The notes under the pieces: generated by a model | Database searches by the model: none | What the model was told of the DNA's origin: nothing | What the model saw: only the letters and a program-made list of their open reading frames with translations | Translations under genes and position numbers: made by a program | NCBI RefSeq assembly: GCF_965227725.1 | Contig: NZ_CBDDGH010000006.1 | Coordinates: 434,001 to 498,000, forward strand | Direction: 5' to 3' | Length of the DNA: 64,000 nucleotides | Source of the DNA: Shimia sp965227725 | GTDB lineage: Bacteria; Pseudomonadota; Alphaproteobacteria; Rhodobacterales; Rhodobacteraceae | Shown: piece by piece, positions 53,153 through 61,459 of the stretch | How positions within the stretch are numbered: the stretch's first letter is position 1 | How the letters are laid out: every line of letters starts with the position of its first letter

Positions 53153-53519
53153 CGGCGTGGATTTCCTGCGGTAAACCTTCGCTCCATTTACGAAGCTCGT
53201 TGAGGAAGCCCAGCGCACTGCGCCCGAACTCGGTGATCTCGTAGTGAACGGACACCGGGGCTGTATCCATGACTTCGCGCCGGACCAGCCCCTGCGTTTC
53301 CAGTTGGCGCAGACGTTCGGTGATCATCTTCTTGGATGCGCCACCAACCATCCGAGCCAGATCGTTGAACCTGACCGGACCGTCCTTGAGGTGCCACAGG
53401 ATCGACCCGGTCCATTTTCCGCCGATGATCCTCATGCCCTTTTCGATCGCGCAAGGTTCAAAACAGGCCTCATAGACCTGCCGCCTGCCCTGGGGGTCGT
53501 CTTCGACTCTTGCACGCAT
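53145..53519 (-). CDS. HxlR-family winged-helix regulator
   Basis: 124 residues. It has the HxlR signature: CAIEKGMRIIGGKWTGSILWHL (with the conserved N-terminal Cys near residue 23), then GPVRFNDLARMVGGASKKM as the recognition region, and RQLETQGLVRREV. HxlR proteins sense aldehydes, quinones or oxidants, often through that Cys. GAGGG seven bases upstream supports the start. It is divergent from the MdaB-GST-CMD cluster and co-transcribed with the DehI-like gene, so it probably controls both sides in response to electrophile stress. Confidence 0.92.
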   Translation of the reverse strand: MRARVEDDPQGRRQVYEACFEPCAIEKGMRIIGGKWTGSILWHLKDGPVRFNDLARMVGGASKKMITERLRQLETQGLVRREVMDTAPVSVHYEITEFGRSALGFLNELRKWSEGLPQEIHADG

Positions 53520-53544
53520 GTGGTGCCCTCACTTCTAATTTTAA

Positions 53545-53570
53545 GGTTACCAAAAGTATACTGGTTGATT
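53545..53570. promoter_or_regulatory. Candidate HxlR operator in the divergent promoter
   Basis: The 130-base space between the HxlR and mdaB genes contains GGTTACCAAAAGTATACTGG, with a palindromic AGTATACT and a GTTAC half-site. HxlR regulators usually bind short AT-rich inverted repeats in this position. No binding data can be read from sequence, so the assignment is tentative. Confidence 0.3.
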
Positions 53571-53649
53571 TTAGTTCCTTGCAATCGCAATTTCCCCTCG
53601 AACGGGCCGCGAGTCAAGTGAGGCCCGCCGAAACACAAAGGAACCGACC

Positions 53650-54258
53650 ATGAGCAACATCCTGATTCTGAACGGAGCACAGCCCTATGAATTCGCACCC
53701 GGCACGCTGAACGCCACACTGGTGGACCGCGCGCGCGCCTTCCTGGAGGCGCAGGGGCACATCGTGCGTGTGACCACCGTGGCCGAAGGCTACGACGCCA
53801 ATGCCGAAGTCGACAGCCACATCTGGGCCGACACGGTAGTCATGCAATTCCCGATCAACTGGATGGGCGCGCCGTGGTCGTTCAAGAAATACATGGACGA
53901 GGTCTACACCGTCGGTATGGACGGTCGACTGACCAACGGCGACGGTCGCACCCCAGAGGCACCCAAGGAAAACTATGGCATGGGCGGCACGCTGACCGGC
54001 ACCAAATACATGCTGTCAGTCACTTTCAACGCCCCGCGCGAGGCTTTCGACGATCCATCAGAGCCCTTCTTCCAAGGTGGTAGCGTCGACGATCTTCTAC
54101 GCCCTCTGCACCTGAACGCTCAATTCTTTGACATGACGCCGTTGCCGACCTTTGCCGCTTTCGACGTGATGAAGAATCCGGAAATCGAGGCTGACTTCGC
54201 TCGCTTCGATGCCCATCTGGGTGCCGTCTTCTCGGAGGCCGAGCATGCCGCGGCCTGA
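53650..54258 (+). CDS. mdaB: NAD(P)H:quinone oxidoreductase, MdaB family
   Basis: 202 residues, the full MdaB length. It has a flavodoxin-like FAD/FMN fold: strand 1 and the phosphate loop in MSNILILNGAQPY, then FPINWMGAPWSFKKYMDEVY, the highly conserved MdaB segment that lines the flavin and quinone site, and GTKYMLSVTFNAP. The enzyme reduces quinones by two electrons in the cytosol, avoiding semiquinone radicals. It is the first gene of the plus-strand cluster, divergent from HxlR, and overlaps the GST gene by 14 bases. Confidence 0.9.
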   Translation: MSNILILNGAQPYEFAPGTLNATLVDRARAFLEAQGHIVRVTTVAEGYDANAEVDSHIWADTVVMQFPINWMGAPWSFKKYMDEVYTVGMDGRLTNGDGRTPEAPKENYGMGGTLTGTKYMLSVTFNAPREAFDDPSEPFFQGGSVDDLLRPLHLNAQFFDMTPLPTFAAFDVMKNPEIEADFARFDAHLGAVFSEAEHAAA

Positions 54259-54961
54259 TATCGTTCTCTACACCGCGAACACGATGAACGGGTGGAAGCC
54301 GCTCATCTTCCTGCACGAGGCCGAGATCGACTACGAGCTGGTCAATGTCGACTTCTCGAAGAAGGAACAGCACGCTCCCGACTACGTGAAGATGAACCCG
54401 AACGGCAAGATCCCGACGATCTGGGATCGGGCCGAAGGGCGCGCGATCTTTGAAAGCGGGGCAATCCTGTGGCACCTGGCCGAAAAATATGGGCGGTTCC
54501 TGTCCTCCGACCCGGTGGAGCAGTCCGAGACGCTGCAATGGCTGTTCTTTCAGGTCGGCCATATAGGTCCGATCATGGGGCAGGCGATGTATTTTCAGCG
54601 CATCGCCAAGCCCAATGGCGATGAGGTGCCTTATGCCATCGACCGCTACGTGGCCGAAAGCCGCCGCTTGCTGGAAGTGCTGGATACGCGGCTCAAGGGT
54701 CGCGACTGGCTGGTCGGCGGCGAGATGTCGATTGCCGATATCGCCACCTATCCTTGGGCGCGCAGCTATTTCTGGGCGACCGTGGATATCGAAGGCTTGC
54801 CCAACCTTCAGGCTTGGTTCGCCCGGCTCGATGCGATGCCGAGAGTGCAGGAGGCTCTGCAATTGCCCGAGCCACGTCCTTCGGCCTTCGGCAAGGGTGA
54901 TATTGATGCGGCGGCCAAGGCGAATGCCGCTCGTTTTTCTTCCGATGTGAACAAAGATTGA
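54245..54961 (+). CDS. Glutathione S-transferase
   Basis: 238 residues from the ATG at 54245, inside the end of mdaB, so translation is coupled. The N-terminal thioredoxin-like domain shows the GSH-site segments NPNGKIPTIWDR (cis-Pro) and FESGAILWHLAEKYG (the ES motif). The helical C-terminal domain has DRYVAESRRLLEVLDTRL and the conserved MSIADIATYPW (N-capping box and Asp). It resembles the YfcG/YghU-type (nu class) enzymes, which reduce disulfides and hydroperoxides. Conjugation or dehalogenation of electrophiles is also possible given the neighbours. Confidence 0.93.
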   Translation: MPRPDIVLYTANTMNGWKPLIFLHEAEIDYELVNVDFSKKEQHAPDYVKMNPNGKIPTIWDRAEGRAIFESGAILWHLAEKYGRFLSSDPVEQSETLQWLFFQVGHIGPIMGQAMYFQRIAKPNGDEVPYAIDRYVAESRRLLEVLDTRLKGRDWLVGGEMSIADIATYPWARSYFWATVDIEGLPNLQAWFARLDAMPRVQEALQLPEPRPSAFGKGDIDAAAKANAARFSSDVNKD

Positions 54962-54964
54962 ATC

Positions 54965-55549
54965 ATGCTCGATACAGACGCTAATGTCACCACCTTTACC
55001 TATCACACCAAGGACACCGCTCCCGAAGATTCGAAACTTCTGATTGATCGGACCGTGGCCGAATTTGGCGGTCTGATCAGCCTGCACGCGCTGTTTGCCG
55101 AAAGCCCGGTGACTTACGAGACCTATCAAAAAGCGTTCGACCTGTTCCTCAAGCACAGCTCGTTCACGTTGCTCGAGGCGCAGGTGGTCTTCATGACTTC
55201 GAACTTCATCAATCGCTGCCATTACTGCATGGCCGGGCACACGATGATGATGAAACGGGCCAAGATGCCCGATGACGTCATCGACGATCTGCGCGAAGGC
55301 CGAACGCTGGCCGACCCCAAGCTGGCGGCTTTGCAAAGCTTTGCCCGAGAGTTGCTTGAGAAGCGCGGCCATATCGGCGACGACCGCCTGCAGGCGTTTC
55401 TGGATGCGGGCTATGACCGCAAGGCGGCGCTGGACGTGCTGACGGGACTGGCTGCCAAGCTGATCTCGAACTTCACCAATGCACTGGCCCACACGCGACT
55501 GGATCGCGGCATGGAAAAATACACCTGGGTGCATCCCGACGATCGTTGA
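54965..55549 (+). CDS. Carboxymuconolactone decarboxylase/AhpD-like protein
   Basis: 194 residues. The CMD-type helical core contains NFINRCHYCMAGHTMMMKRA, with the CxxC and downstream His of AhpD-like alkylhydroperoxidase relays. The protein probably acts as a thiol-based peroxide or electrophile reductase in the cytosol. The gene starts three bases after the GST stop, and a strong GC hairpin follows it, so it likely ends the first transcript segment of the cluster. Confidence 0.88.
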   Translation: MLDTDANVTTFTYHTKDTAPEDSKLLIDRTVAEFGGLISLHALFAESPVTYETYQKAFDLFLKHSSFTLLEAQVVFMTSNFINRCHYCMAGHTMMMKRAKMPDDVIDDLREGRTLADPKLAALQSFARELLEKRGHIGDDRLQAFLDAGYDRKAALDVLTGLAAKLISNFTNALAHTRLDRGMEKYTWVHPDDR

Positions 55550-55559
55550 TCTCTTTTAC

Positions 55560-55579
55560 CCCGCCCCGGTTGGGGCGGG
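55560..55579 (+). terminator. GC-rich hairpin between the CMD and ltrA genes
   Basis: CCCGCCCC-GGTT-GGGGCGGG is a perfect 8-bp inverted repeat ten bases after the CMD stop. There is no T tract downstream, so it may attenuate rather than end transcription, or stabilise the upstream message. Confidence 0.45.
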
Positions 55580-55605
55580 CCATCCAATAGCAGAAAGACC
55601 CCGAC

Positions 55606-56797
55606 ATGGCCCTGAATGATCATCCGATGTGGCGGAAACCACAGCATCACCACGATCTTGAGAACACCCATGACCACGTCCACTGGGTCGAGTTGTTCTA
55701 TGATCTGATCCATGTGGTGACGATCTTCCTTTTGGGGAACTACCTGTCGGATCATCTGGACCTGCAAGGGTTTTTGACCTTTGCCGGTGTTTTCATTGCC
55801 CTTTGGTATGCCTGGGGTGAGCTAAGCATCTTCAACTCCATCTATGTCAGCACCGATTTCTGGCACCGGATCATCATGTCACTGATGATCTGTACCGTTA
55901 TGTTCATGGCCGCCGCGATCCCGGCCATCGATGGCAAAGGCTGGACGTTCTTTGCACTGGGCTTCGCGGCCAATCGCCTGTTGATGGCCGCCCTGTATTT
56001 CCGAGCGCGTCGCACCAACGCCGCGAGCAAATCGTTCTGCAACGAACACATTCGCAATTTTCTGATCTTTGCCGCGATTTTCGCGGCAACGGCATTTTTG
56101 CCCAAACCCCTGGCCTACTGGGTTTTTGCGGCGGCCATGGTGACCACCCAATTGGTCTACATGATTCCACGGATCAGCGTACTGCGGTTTGATCGTTTTG
56201 CCCCGCGCCTTGGACACATGTCCGAGCGGTTTGCGTTGTTGACGCTGATCGTTCTGGGAGAGGGTTTTTTCAAGCTGGTCGTAACCTTGTCCGAGAAAGG
56301 TATATACAAGGTCACGCCCGACGTGCTGGTCAATTTCGTGATCGGCGGCGTGTCGATGTTCGTGATGTGCTGGATCTATTTCGACTTTGTCGGCAATGCC
56401 AAACCCAAGGACAACAAGCCCGCAACCATTGTCAATCTGGTGGCTGGCACATCTGGTGCTGATGCTCTGCGGGGTGATGGTGGGCGTGGCGCTTGCGGCA
56501 GAGGTCAAGGTCGGTTTCTGGGATCCATACCCGGTCAAATACGCCGCCATCGGTTGTTTCGGGTTGGCCGGATACATCGCCATGCTTTGGGTATTACGGC
56601 AGATCATCGAGGATCGCGTCGCGTCCAGATTTGGCCGAGGGGACGTGCGCCTGTTCGGAATCCTTTGCGCAATCGGCACTTACTTTGCGGTGCCTCATGT
56701 GCCGTCTCTGGTGGCTAACTTGCTGTGGGGCACAGCGCTGTTTTCGCAGATCGTGGTCCCCGTCAGCCGAGCCTGGATGACCTTCCGCAATGATTGA
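55606..56797 (+). pseudogene. LtrA (low temperature requirement A) membrane protein with a frameshift
   Basis: Two frames together give about 397 residues, the normal LtrA length. The first frame starts with a His-rich region (HHHDLENTHDHVHWVELFYD) containing the family's HWVELFYDLIHVVTIF motif and runs through about eight hydrophobic helices to NKPATIVN near 56437. There the correct sequence moves to another frame (WWLAHLVLMLCGVMVGVALA) and continues to AWMTFRND at 56797. A single-base change near 56440 explains it. It may be real inactivation or a sequencing error. LtrA was named from Listeria cold growth, and its biochemical role is unknown. It overlaps the K+ channel gene by eight bases. 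Confidence 0.82.
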
Positions 56798-57746
56798 AGC
56801 CAATCCCACCCTACGGGCCCGGGTCTATTGGTGGCTCGAGCGGCCCGACCGAAACGCTGACGGCCCGCTGCTGCTGGAGATCGCGCTGATCGCACTCATT
56901 TCGCTGAACGTCGGTGCAGTGATCCTCGAGACGGTCGCGCCGATCTATGCGCGCTGGAAGCTTGCGCTCGACCTGTTCGAGACGGTGTCGCTGCTGGTGT
57001 TCACTGCCGAATACTTGGCCCGGTTGTGGGTGGCCCCCGAAAACCCTGAGGTTCGGTCGCGACGGGACTGGGCCACCAGCCCGCTGGCTGTCGTTGATCT
57101 ATTGGCGATCCTGCCGGCGGTGCTGGGTATGCTATTTCCTCTGGATCTGCGGATACTGCGCACGCTTCGGATGCTACGCCTTCTTAAGCTCACCCGATAT
57201 TCACCCGCTTTGGGCATGTTGCTGGCGGTGTTCGAGGAAGAAGCCGGGGCTTTTCTGGCCGGTTTCTTCATCCTTGTTCTGATGCTGATCTTTGCCTCCA
57301 GCGGGGCCTGGCTGGCTGAACATGAGGCGCAACCAGAGGCTTTCGGCTCTATCCCTGCCGCCATGTGGTGGGCGGTGGCCACGCTGACGACGGTCGGTTA
57401 CGGCGACGTGACGCCGGTGACGGTGGCAGGCAGGATCTTCGGCGCGATCATCACCATCGTCGGGATCGGCATGGCCGCGTTGCCTGCCGGGATCATTGCA
57501 AGCGGCCTGAACGACCAACTTCACCGCCGCCGTGCCAGCCTGGAAGCCCAGTTTCGCCTTGCGCTGGAGGATGGCACGATTTGTGCAGAGGAGCAGACAT
57601 CAATAGAAGCCCTGCGCAAGGATTTGGGCCTTTCCCGTCGGGCAGCCAGCCACATTCACAAACAAGTTCGAACCGAAACACAGGCACGTCAGGGCGTGTG
57701 TCCAGCCTGCGGTCGGTCTCTTCAAGTTTCCAAATCTATGGAGTGA
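56790..57746 (+). CDS. Voltage-gated-type potassium channel
   Basis: 318 residues, six predicted membrane helices. The S4-like helix LRILRTLRMLRLLKLTR has arginines at regular spacing. The pore loop is TLTTVGYGDVTPVT, with the exact K+ selectivity filter TVGYGD. The C-terminal 90 residues are cytoplasmic, charged and end with a single CPACG motif that could bind metal only as a multimer. Bacterial Kv-like channels of this size set membrane potential or respond to stress. The gene overlaps ltrA and is followed by the DsbA-like gene after four bases, so it belongs to the same stress transcript. Confidence 0.93.
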   Translation: MIEANPTLRARVYWWLERPDRNADGPLLLEIALIALISLNVGAVILETVAPIYARWKLALDLFETVSLLVFTAEYLARLWVAPENPEVRSRRDWATSPLAVVDLLAILPAVLGMLFPLDLRILRTLRMLRLLKLTRYSPALGMLLAVFEEEAGAFLAGFFILVLMLIFASSGAWLAEHEAQPEAFGSIPAAMWWAVATLTTVGYGDVTPVTVAGRIFGAIITIVGIGMAALPAGIIASGLNDQLHRRRASLEAQFRLALEDGTICAEEQTSIEALRKDLGLSRRAASHIHKQVRTETQARQGVCPACGRSLQVSKSME

Positions 57747-57750
57747 ATAG

Positions 57751-58404
57751 ATGAGCGCCTTTACCCCCCTTCGTGTAGACATCGTGTCTGATGTCGTCTG
57801 CCCCTGGTGCGTCATTGGTTATCACCAGTTGGCACATGCCGCCAATGCAACCGGTGTGGCCATTGACCTGCATTGGCACCCGTTTGAGCTGAACCCCAAT
57901 ATGGTGCAAGAAGGCGAAAACCTGCGGGAACATCTGGCCGCGAAATACGGCACCACGCTGGAAGGCTCGATCAAGGCGCGGGCGCGCCTGACCGAGATGG
58001 GCGCAGCACTTGGGTTCGAGTTCAACTATGCCGACGACATGCGGATGGTGAACACTTTCCGCGCCCACCAACTGATTGACTGGGCTGAAGATCAGGGCCG
58101 TGCACATGACATGAAACTGGCGCTGTTCGCGGCGTTCTTCACCCAGCGAGAAGATCTCAACAATGTGGATGTTCTCGCCGATGTCGCCGCCAGCATTGGT
58201 CTCGATCGCGACACGGTCCGTGCAATGTTGGAAAGTGGCGAGCGCGCTGAATCCGTCCGAAAGAAAGAGCGGTTCTGGACGTCTCGCGGCGTCACCGGCG
58301 TGCCCGCGATGATCTTCAACCACCAACATCTCGTCACCGGCGCGCAGGGCGAAGAGACCTATACCAATATCCTGAATCAGCTGCAGCCAGCGCAAGCCGT
58401 CTGA
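57751..58404 (+). CDS. DsbA-family (FrnE-like) thiol oxidoreductase
   Basis: 217 residues. A thioredoxin fold with a helical insertion. The active site CPWC is in VDIVSDVVCPWCVIGYHQL near residue 20, and the cis-Pro lies in TGVPAMIFN near 182. The absence of a signal peptide places it in the cytosol, as for FrnE/2-hydroxychromene-2-carboxylate isomerase relatives. FrnE in Deinococcus is a cytosolic disulfide isomerase linked to oxidative stress. The setting (MdaB, GST, AhpD-like) fits a redox role. Confidence 0.92.
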   Translation: MSAFTPLRVDIVSDVVCPWCVIGYHQLAHAANATGVAIDLHWHPFELNPNMVQEGENLREHLAAKYGTTLEGSIKARARLTEMGAALGFEFNYADDMRMVNTFRAHQLIDWAEDQGRAHDMKLALFAAFFTQREDLNNVDVLADVAASIGLDRDTVRAMLESGERAESVRKKERFWTSRGVTGVPAMIFNHQHLVTGAQGEETYTNILNQLQPAQAV

Positions 58405-58434
58405 GGACAAGCACAAACCAAGGGAGGAGATACC

Positions 58435-59424
58435 ATGTCAAAAGCACAAGTGATCCACAAGAAGGGTCCGCCCAGTTGCATGAACTGGGAAGACTGGCAC
58501 GTGCCTGATCCGGCACCGGGTGAAGTGCGAATGCGTCACACGGCGGTGGGCGTGAACTATGCTGACACCTATCACCGCAGCGGTATATCTCATCCGTGGC
58601 CGGTTCCGGATGAACCGGTGGTGATCGGCTTTGAAGGCGTGGGCATTGTGGAGGGCGTGGGCGACGGCGTGACCGGCTTTAAGACCGGGGATCGTGTTGC
58701 TTATGGCATCCCGCCGCTGGGGTCTTATTCCGAGGTGCGCAACTATCCCGCCGACAAGCTGCTGCATCTGCCCGAGGGGTTAGACGACAAGCAGGTTGCC
58801 GCGCTGCTGATGAAGGGTATGACGGCACATTACCTGCTGCACCGCACATACGCCGTGCAGCCAGGTGACACGATCCTTGTCCACGCGGCTGCAGGCGGCA
58901 TGGGGTTGATCCTTTGCCAATGGGCCAAGGCGCTTGGGGCAACCGTAGTGGGTACGGTCTCGACTGAAGAGAAAGCTGAGGTCGCCCGCGCGGCAGGCTG
59001 TAACTACCCTGTCGTCCGCTCACAGCAAAGTTTCGTTGACGTCGTGCGCGACGTGACCGACGGCGAGGGCTGCGCCGTGGTCTACGAGGCGATCGGAAAG
59101 GACACGTTGCAGGACAGCCTCGACAGTTTGCGCCTGATGGGCGTCTGCGCGGCCTATGGCCATGTGTCGGGTCCGCCCGATCCCATTGACGTGATCCAGG
59201 ATTTAGGCCGCCGGGGGTCCCTGTTCATCACTCGTCCTGCGATCATGCATTACGTCGCCAAACGTTCTGATCTGGAGTGGACGGCACGCGATCTGTTCAA
59301 GGCCATCGGTGACGGCATTCTGGATGCCAACATCAACTACGAATACTCGCTGAAGGATGCGGTCAAGGCACATGAAGCCATCGAGTCCGGCAAGACCTTG
59401 GGCGCGACGGTGCTGATCCCATGA
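58435..59424 (+). CDS. NADPH:quinone oxidoreductase (zinc-independent MDR family)
   Basis: 329 residues. The N-terminal GroES-like domain lacks the structural and catalytic zinc ligands of alcohol dehydrogenases. The Rossmann domain has VHAAAGGMGLILCQWAKALGA (the AxxGxxG nucleotide motif) and VVYEAIGKDTLQDSL. GGGAGGAG before the ATG at 58435 gives a strong start. Members reduce quinones or reactive enals with NADPH. It overlaps the HAD gene by four bases (ATGA). Confidence 0.92.
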   Translation: MSKAQVIHKKGPPSCMNWEDWHVPDPAPGEVRMRHTAVGVNYADTYHRSGISHPWPVPDEPVVIGFEGVGIVEGVGDGVTGFKTGDRVAYGIPPLGSYSEVRNYPADKLLHLPEGLDDKQVAALLMKGMTAHYLLHRTYAVQPGDTILVHAAAGGMGLILCQWAKALGATVVGTVSTEEKAEVARAAGCNYPVVRSQQSFVDVVRDVTDGEGCAVVYEAIGKDTLQDSLDSLRLMGVCAAYGHVSGPPDPIDVIQDLGRRGSLFITRPAIMHYVAKRSDLEWTARDLFKAIGDGILDANINYEYSLKDAVKAHEAIESGKTLGATVLIP

Positions 59425-60137
59425 GCCTGTCAGGTATCAAAGCTCTGACCTTCGACACCGGTGGCACCGTGCTCGACTGGCACACCGGCTTTCGTGAGGC
59501 ATTTGCGGCGGCCGGCGCGCGCCATGGGATCACCCGGGACTGGAGCGCGCTGACCAACGAGCTGCGGCGTCGCAGCATGGAAGCCATGCTTGATCTCGGG
59601 CGCGTCGGCCCGCCGGCCTATAATTTTGACGAGGCACATCGGTTCTGTCTGGACACACTGCTCGCCGATGAGAGGTTGGACATCTTCGACGATACTGACC
59701 GCCGCGCGATCGCCTGGGATGCGCCGCACAGCTTCACCGCATGGCCGGATGTCCAACCCGGCCTGACCGCCCTGCGAAACCGCTATATTGTGGCGTCCTT
59801 CACGCTCCTGTCCTACCGGCTGGTCATCGATAGCTCACGCCTGAACGATCTGATATGGGATGCGGTTCTGTCCTGCGAAGGTTTCGGTGTCTACAAGCTC
59901 TTGCCTGAGTCCTACGCCCGTGCTGCCACCTTGCTGCAACTGGATCCGCCCGAATGCCTGATGGTCGCCTGCCATCCCTTCGACTTGGACGCCGCCCGCG
60001 ATGTCGGGTTCCGGACAGCCCTTATCCGCCGACCAGAGGAATGGGGCGAGACCGGTTCAGAGGTCGCGGGCGAAGGCGGTTATGATCTGGAGGTGAACAG
60101 TTTCACCGACCTCGCGATTGTATTGAGTGCAATCTGA
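59421..60137 (+). CDS. HAD-superfamily hydrolase, type II haloacid dehalogenase-like
   Basis: 238 residues. Motif I is LTFDTGGTVLDW, where the first Asp is the nucleophile and the usual second Asp of phosphatases is absent (DxGG), as in L-2-haloacid dehalogenases. Motif II is the Ser/Thr in SFTLLSY, and motif III the Lys in GVYKLLPESYARA. MVACHPFDLDAARDVGFRTALI is the typical dehalogenase acidic loop. The pattern favours a 2-haloacid dehalogenase over a phosphatase, but no substrate can be assigned. It is the last gene of the plus-strand stress cluster. Confidence 0.85.
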   Translation: MSLSGIKALTFDTGGTVLDWHTGFREAFAAAGARHGITRDWSALTNELRRRSMEAMLDLGRVGPPAYNFDEAHRFCLDTLLADERLDIFDDTDRRAIAWDAPHSFTAWPDVQPGLTALRNRYIVASFTLLSYRLVIDSSRLNDLIWDAVLSCEGFGVYKLLPESYARAATLLQLDPPECLMVACHPFDLDAARDVGFRTALIRRPEEWGETGSEVAGEGGYDLEVNSFTDLAIVLSAI

Positions 60138-60355
60138 AACTGACCCAATTTGCTACGACCGAGACAAAGGATGCTGACATCGTTCGCCCAATGTAGGCCT
60201 TCCACGCCACCCGTATAGTGGCGGGGAAACCGTCCAGACGCTTCGAGGCTATTTTGGGAGAACGATGAACTCATGGTCATCGCCACCAGCAGAGAGAACT
60301 TCGGTGCTGTCAGACGAATTCGAACTAGTCTCAGCTAGGACAGGATTTCTGCCCC

Positions 60356-61069
60356 TTAATCAGCACAAAGTTGGCGCCACTCGGCCAGAGCGGCGACGCG
60401 GTTCAGTTTGAAATGTTGTCTGGAAAAGAGACTGCGCTCCGAATTGAAGAGGTTGAGAACAGAGGCGTGGACAGATGCGAACTTCTGCAGACTTCGCAAT
60501 CGTCGGAAGCGAAGCATCGCTCTCTCTCTCTCTCTTCGTCGAAATGGCAGATGAGAATTCTCTGCGCGATTGTTCACCCAGCGGCCAGTTTCCTGCCTAT
60601 CCGCGTTGCCAATTACTCTCATCGCGGCACCGTAAGAGCGGAGTTTGTCGGTTACCAGTGTGCCTGGCCGACCGTAACGCCGCATTGATTTCTTGAGAAA
60701 TTTCAATGCTGCCTTCCTATCTCGCGTCTTCGTCACATAGCTTTCTAGGACCTCACCCTCATGATCAACGGCCCGCCAAAGGTAGTACCGCTCGCCGTTG
60801 ATCTTCACGAACATTTCGTCCAGATGCCATTTCCAATTTGAGTGGCAACGCATCGACTGAGATCATCTCTTGCGAATTTCCGATGCGAATTTGGGACCGA
60901 ACCGTTGCCACCAAAACCGAACGGACTAATAGCTCACGTCGATGCCGCGTTCGTGTAGCAGATCTTCGACATTCCTGAGCGACAGAGGAAACCGAATGTA
61001 CATCATCACAGCCAAGCGGATGATCTCAGGGCTGGTTTTGAAGTAGCGAAATGGGGATTTGTTCGTCAT
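60356..61069 (-). pseudogene. IS6-family transposase, disrupted
   Basis: From the ATG at 61069 the minus strand encodes NKSPFRYFKTSPEIIRLAV and NVEDLLHERGIDVSY, an IS6/IS26-type N-terminus. An in-frame TAG replaces the next codon and a TGA follows about 22 codons later. The remainder, WKWHLDEMFVKINGERYYLW through TLVTDKLRSYGAAM and VNNRAENSHLPFRRRER, is intact and carries the DDE residues. The element is therefore probably dead unless the stops are read through. I could not find convincing terminal repeats. Confidence 0.85.
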
Positions 61070-61125
61070 CGCTGGACGCTAATTGTGCGCCCTGCTCGCT
61101 TCAAGCCGGTTTCCTCTGACAAGGC

Positions 61126-61392
61126 CAGTTTGTCAGCTGGCCACATCTGCAGGCTGAGATTGGCACACAAACCTGGTTCTGCGACCCCTCCTCTCCCTGG
61201 CAGAAAGGCACTGTCGAAAACACCAATCGCCGTCTTCGAAGATGGTTACCGCGAAAACGCGACATCAGACCGATGACTGATCACGACATGAAAATGATCT
61301 GTGACCGCCTCAACAACACGCCTCGTAAATGCCTCGGATGGAAGACGCCGGCCGAAGTGTTCCATGAAAAGATGATGGAAGAATTGAGATGA
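61126..61392 (+). pseudogene. IS30-family transposase C-terminal fragment
   Basis: 89 codons in one frame: QFVSWPHLQAEIGTQTWFCD, then SSPWQKGTVENTNRRLR with the catalytic Glu, then LNNTPRKCLGWKTPAEVFHE, ending at TGA 61390-61392. This is the unmistakable IS30 C-terminus. Everything upstream of it is missing, replaced by unrelated sequence near the IS6 remnant, so it is a deletion scar. Confidence 0.82.
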
Positions 61393-61459
61393 CCACCCTA
61401 CCCTGAAGCCAACAAGAGTCACAGTTCTGGTATCGCTCACACCAGAAATTCTTTGGTCA

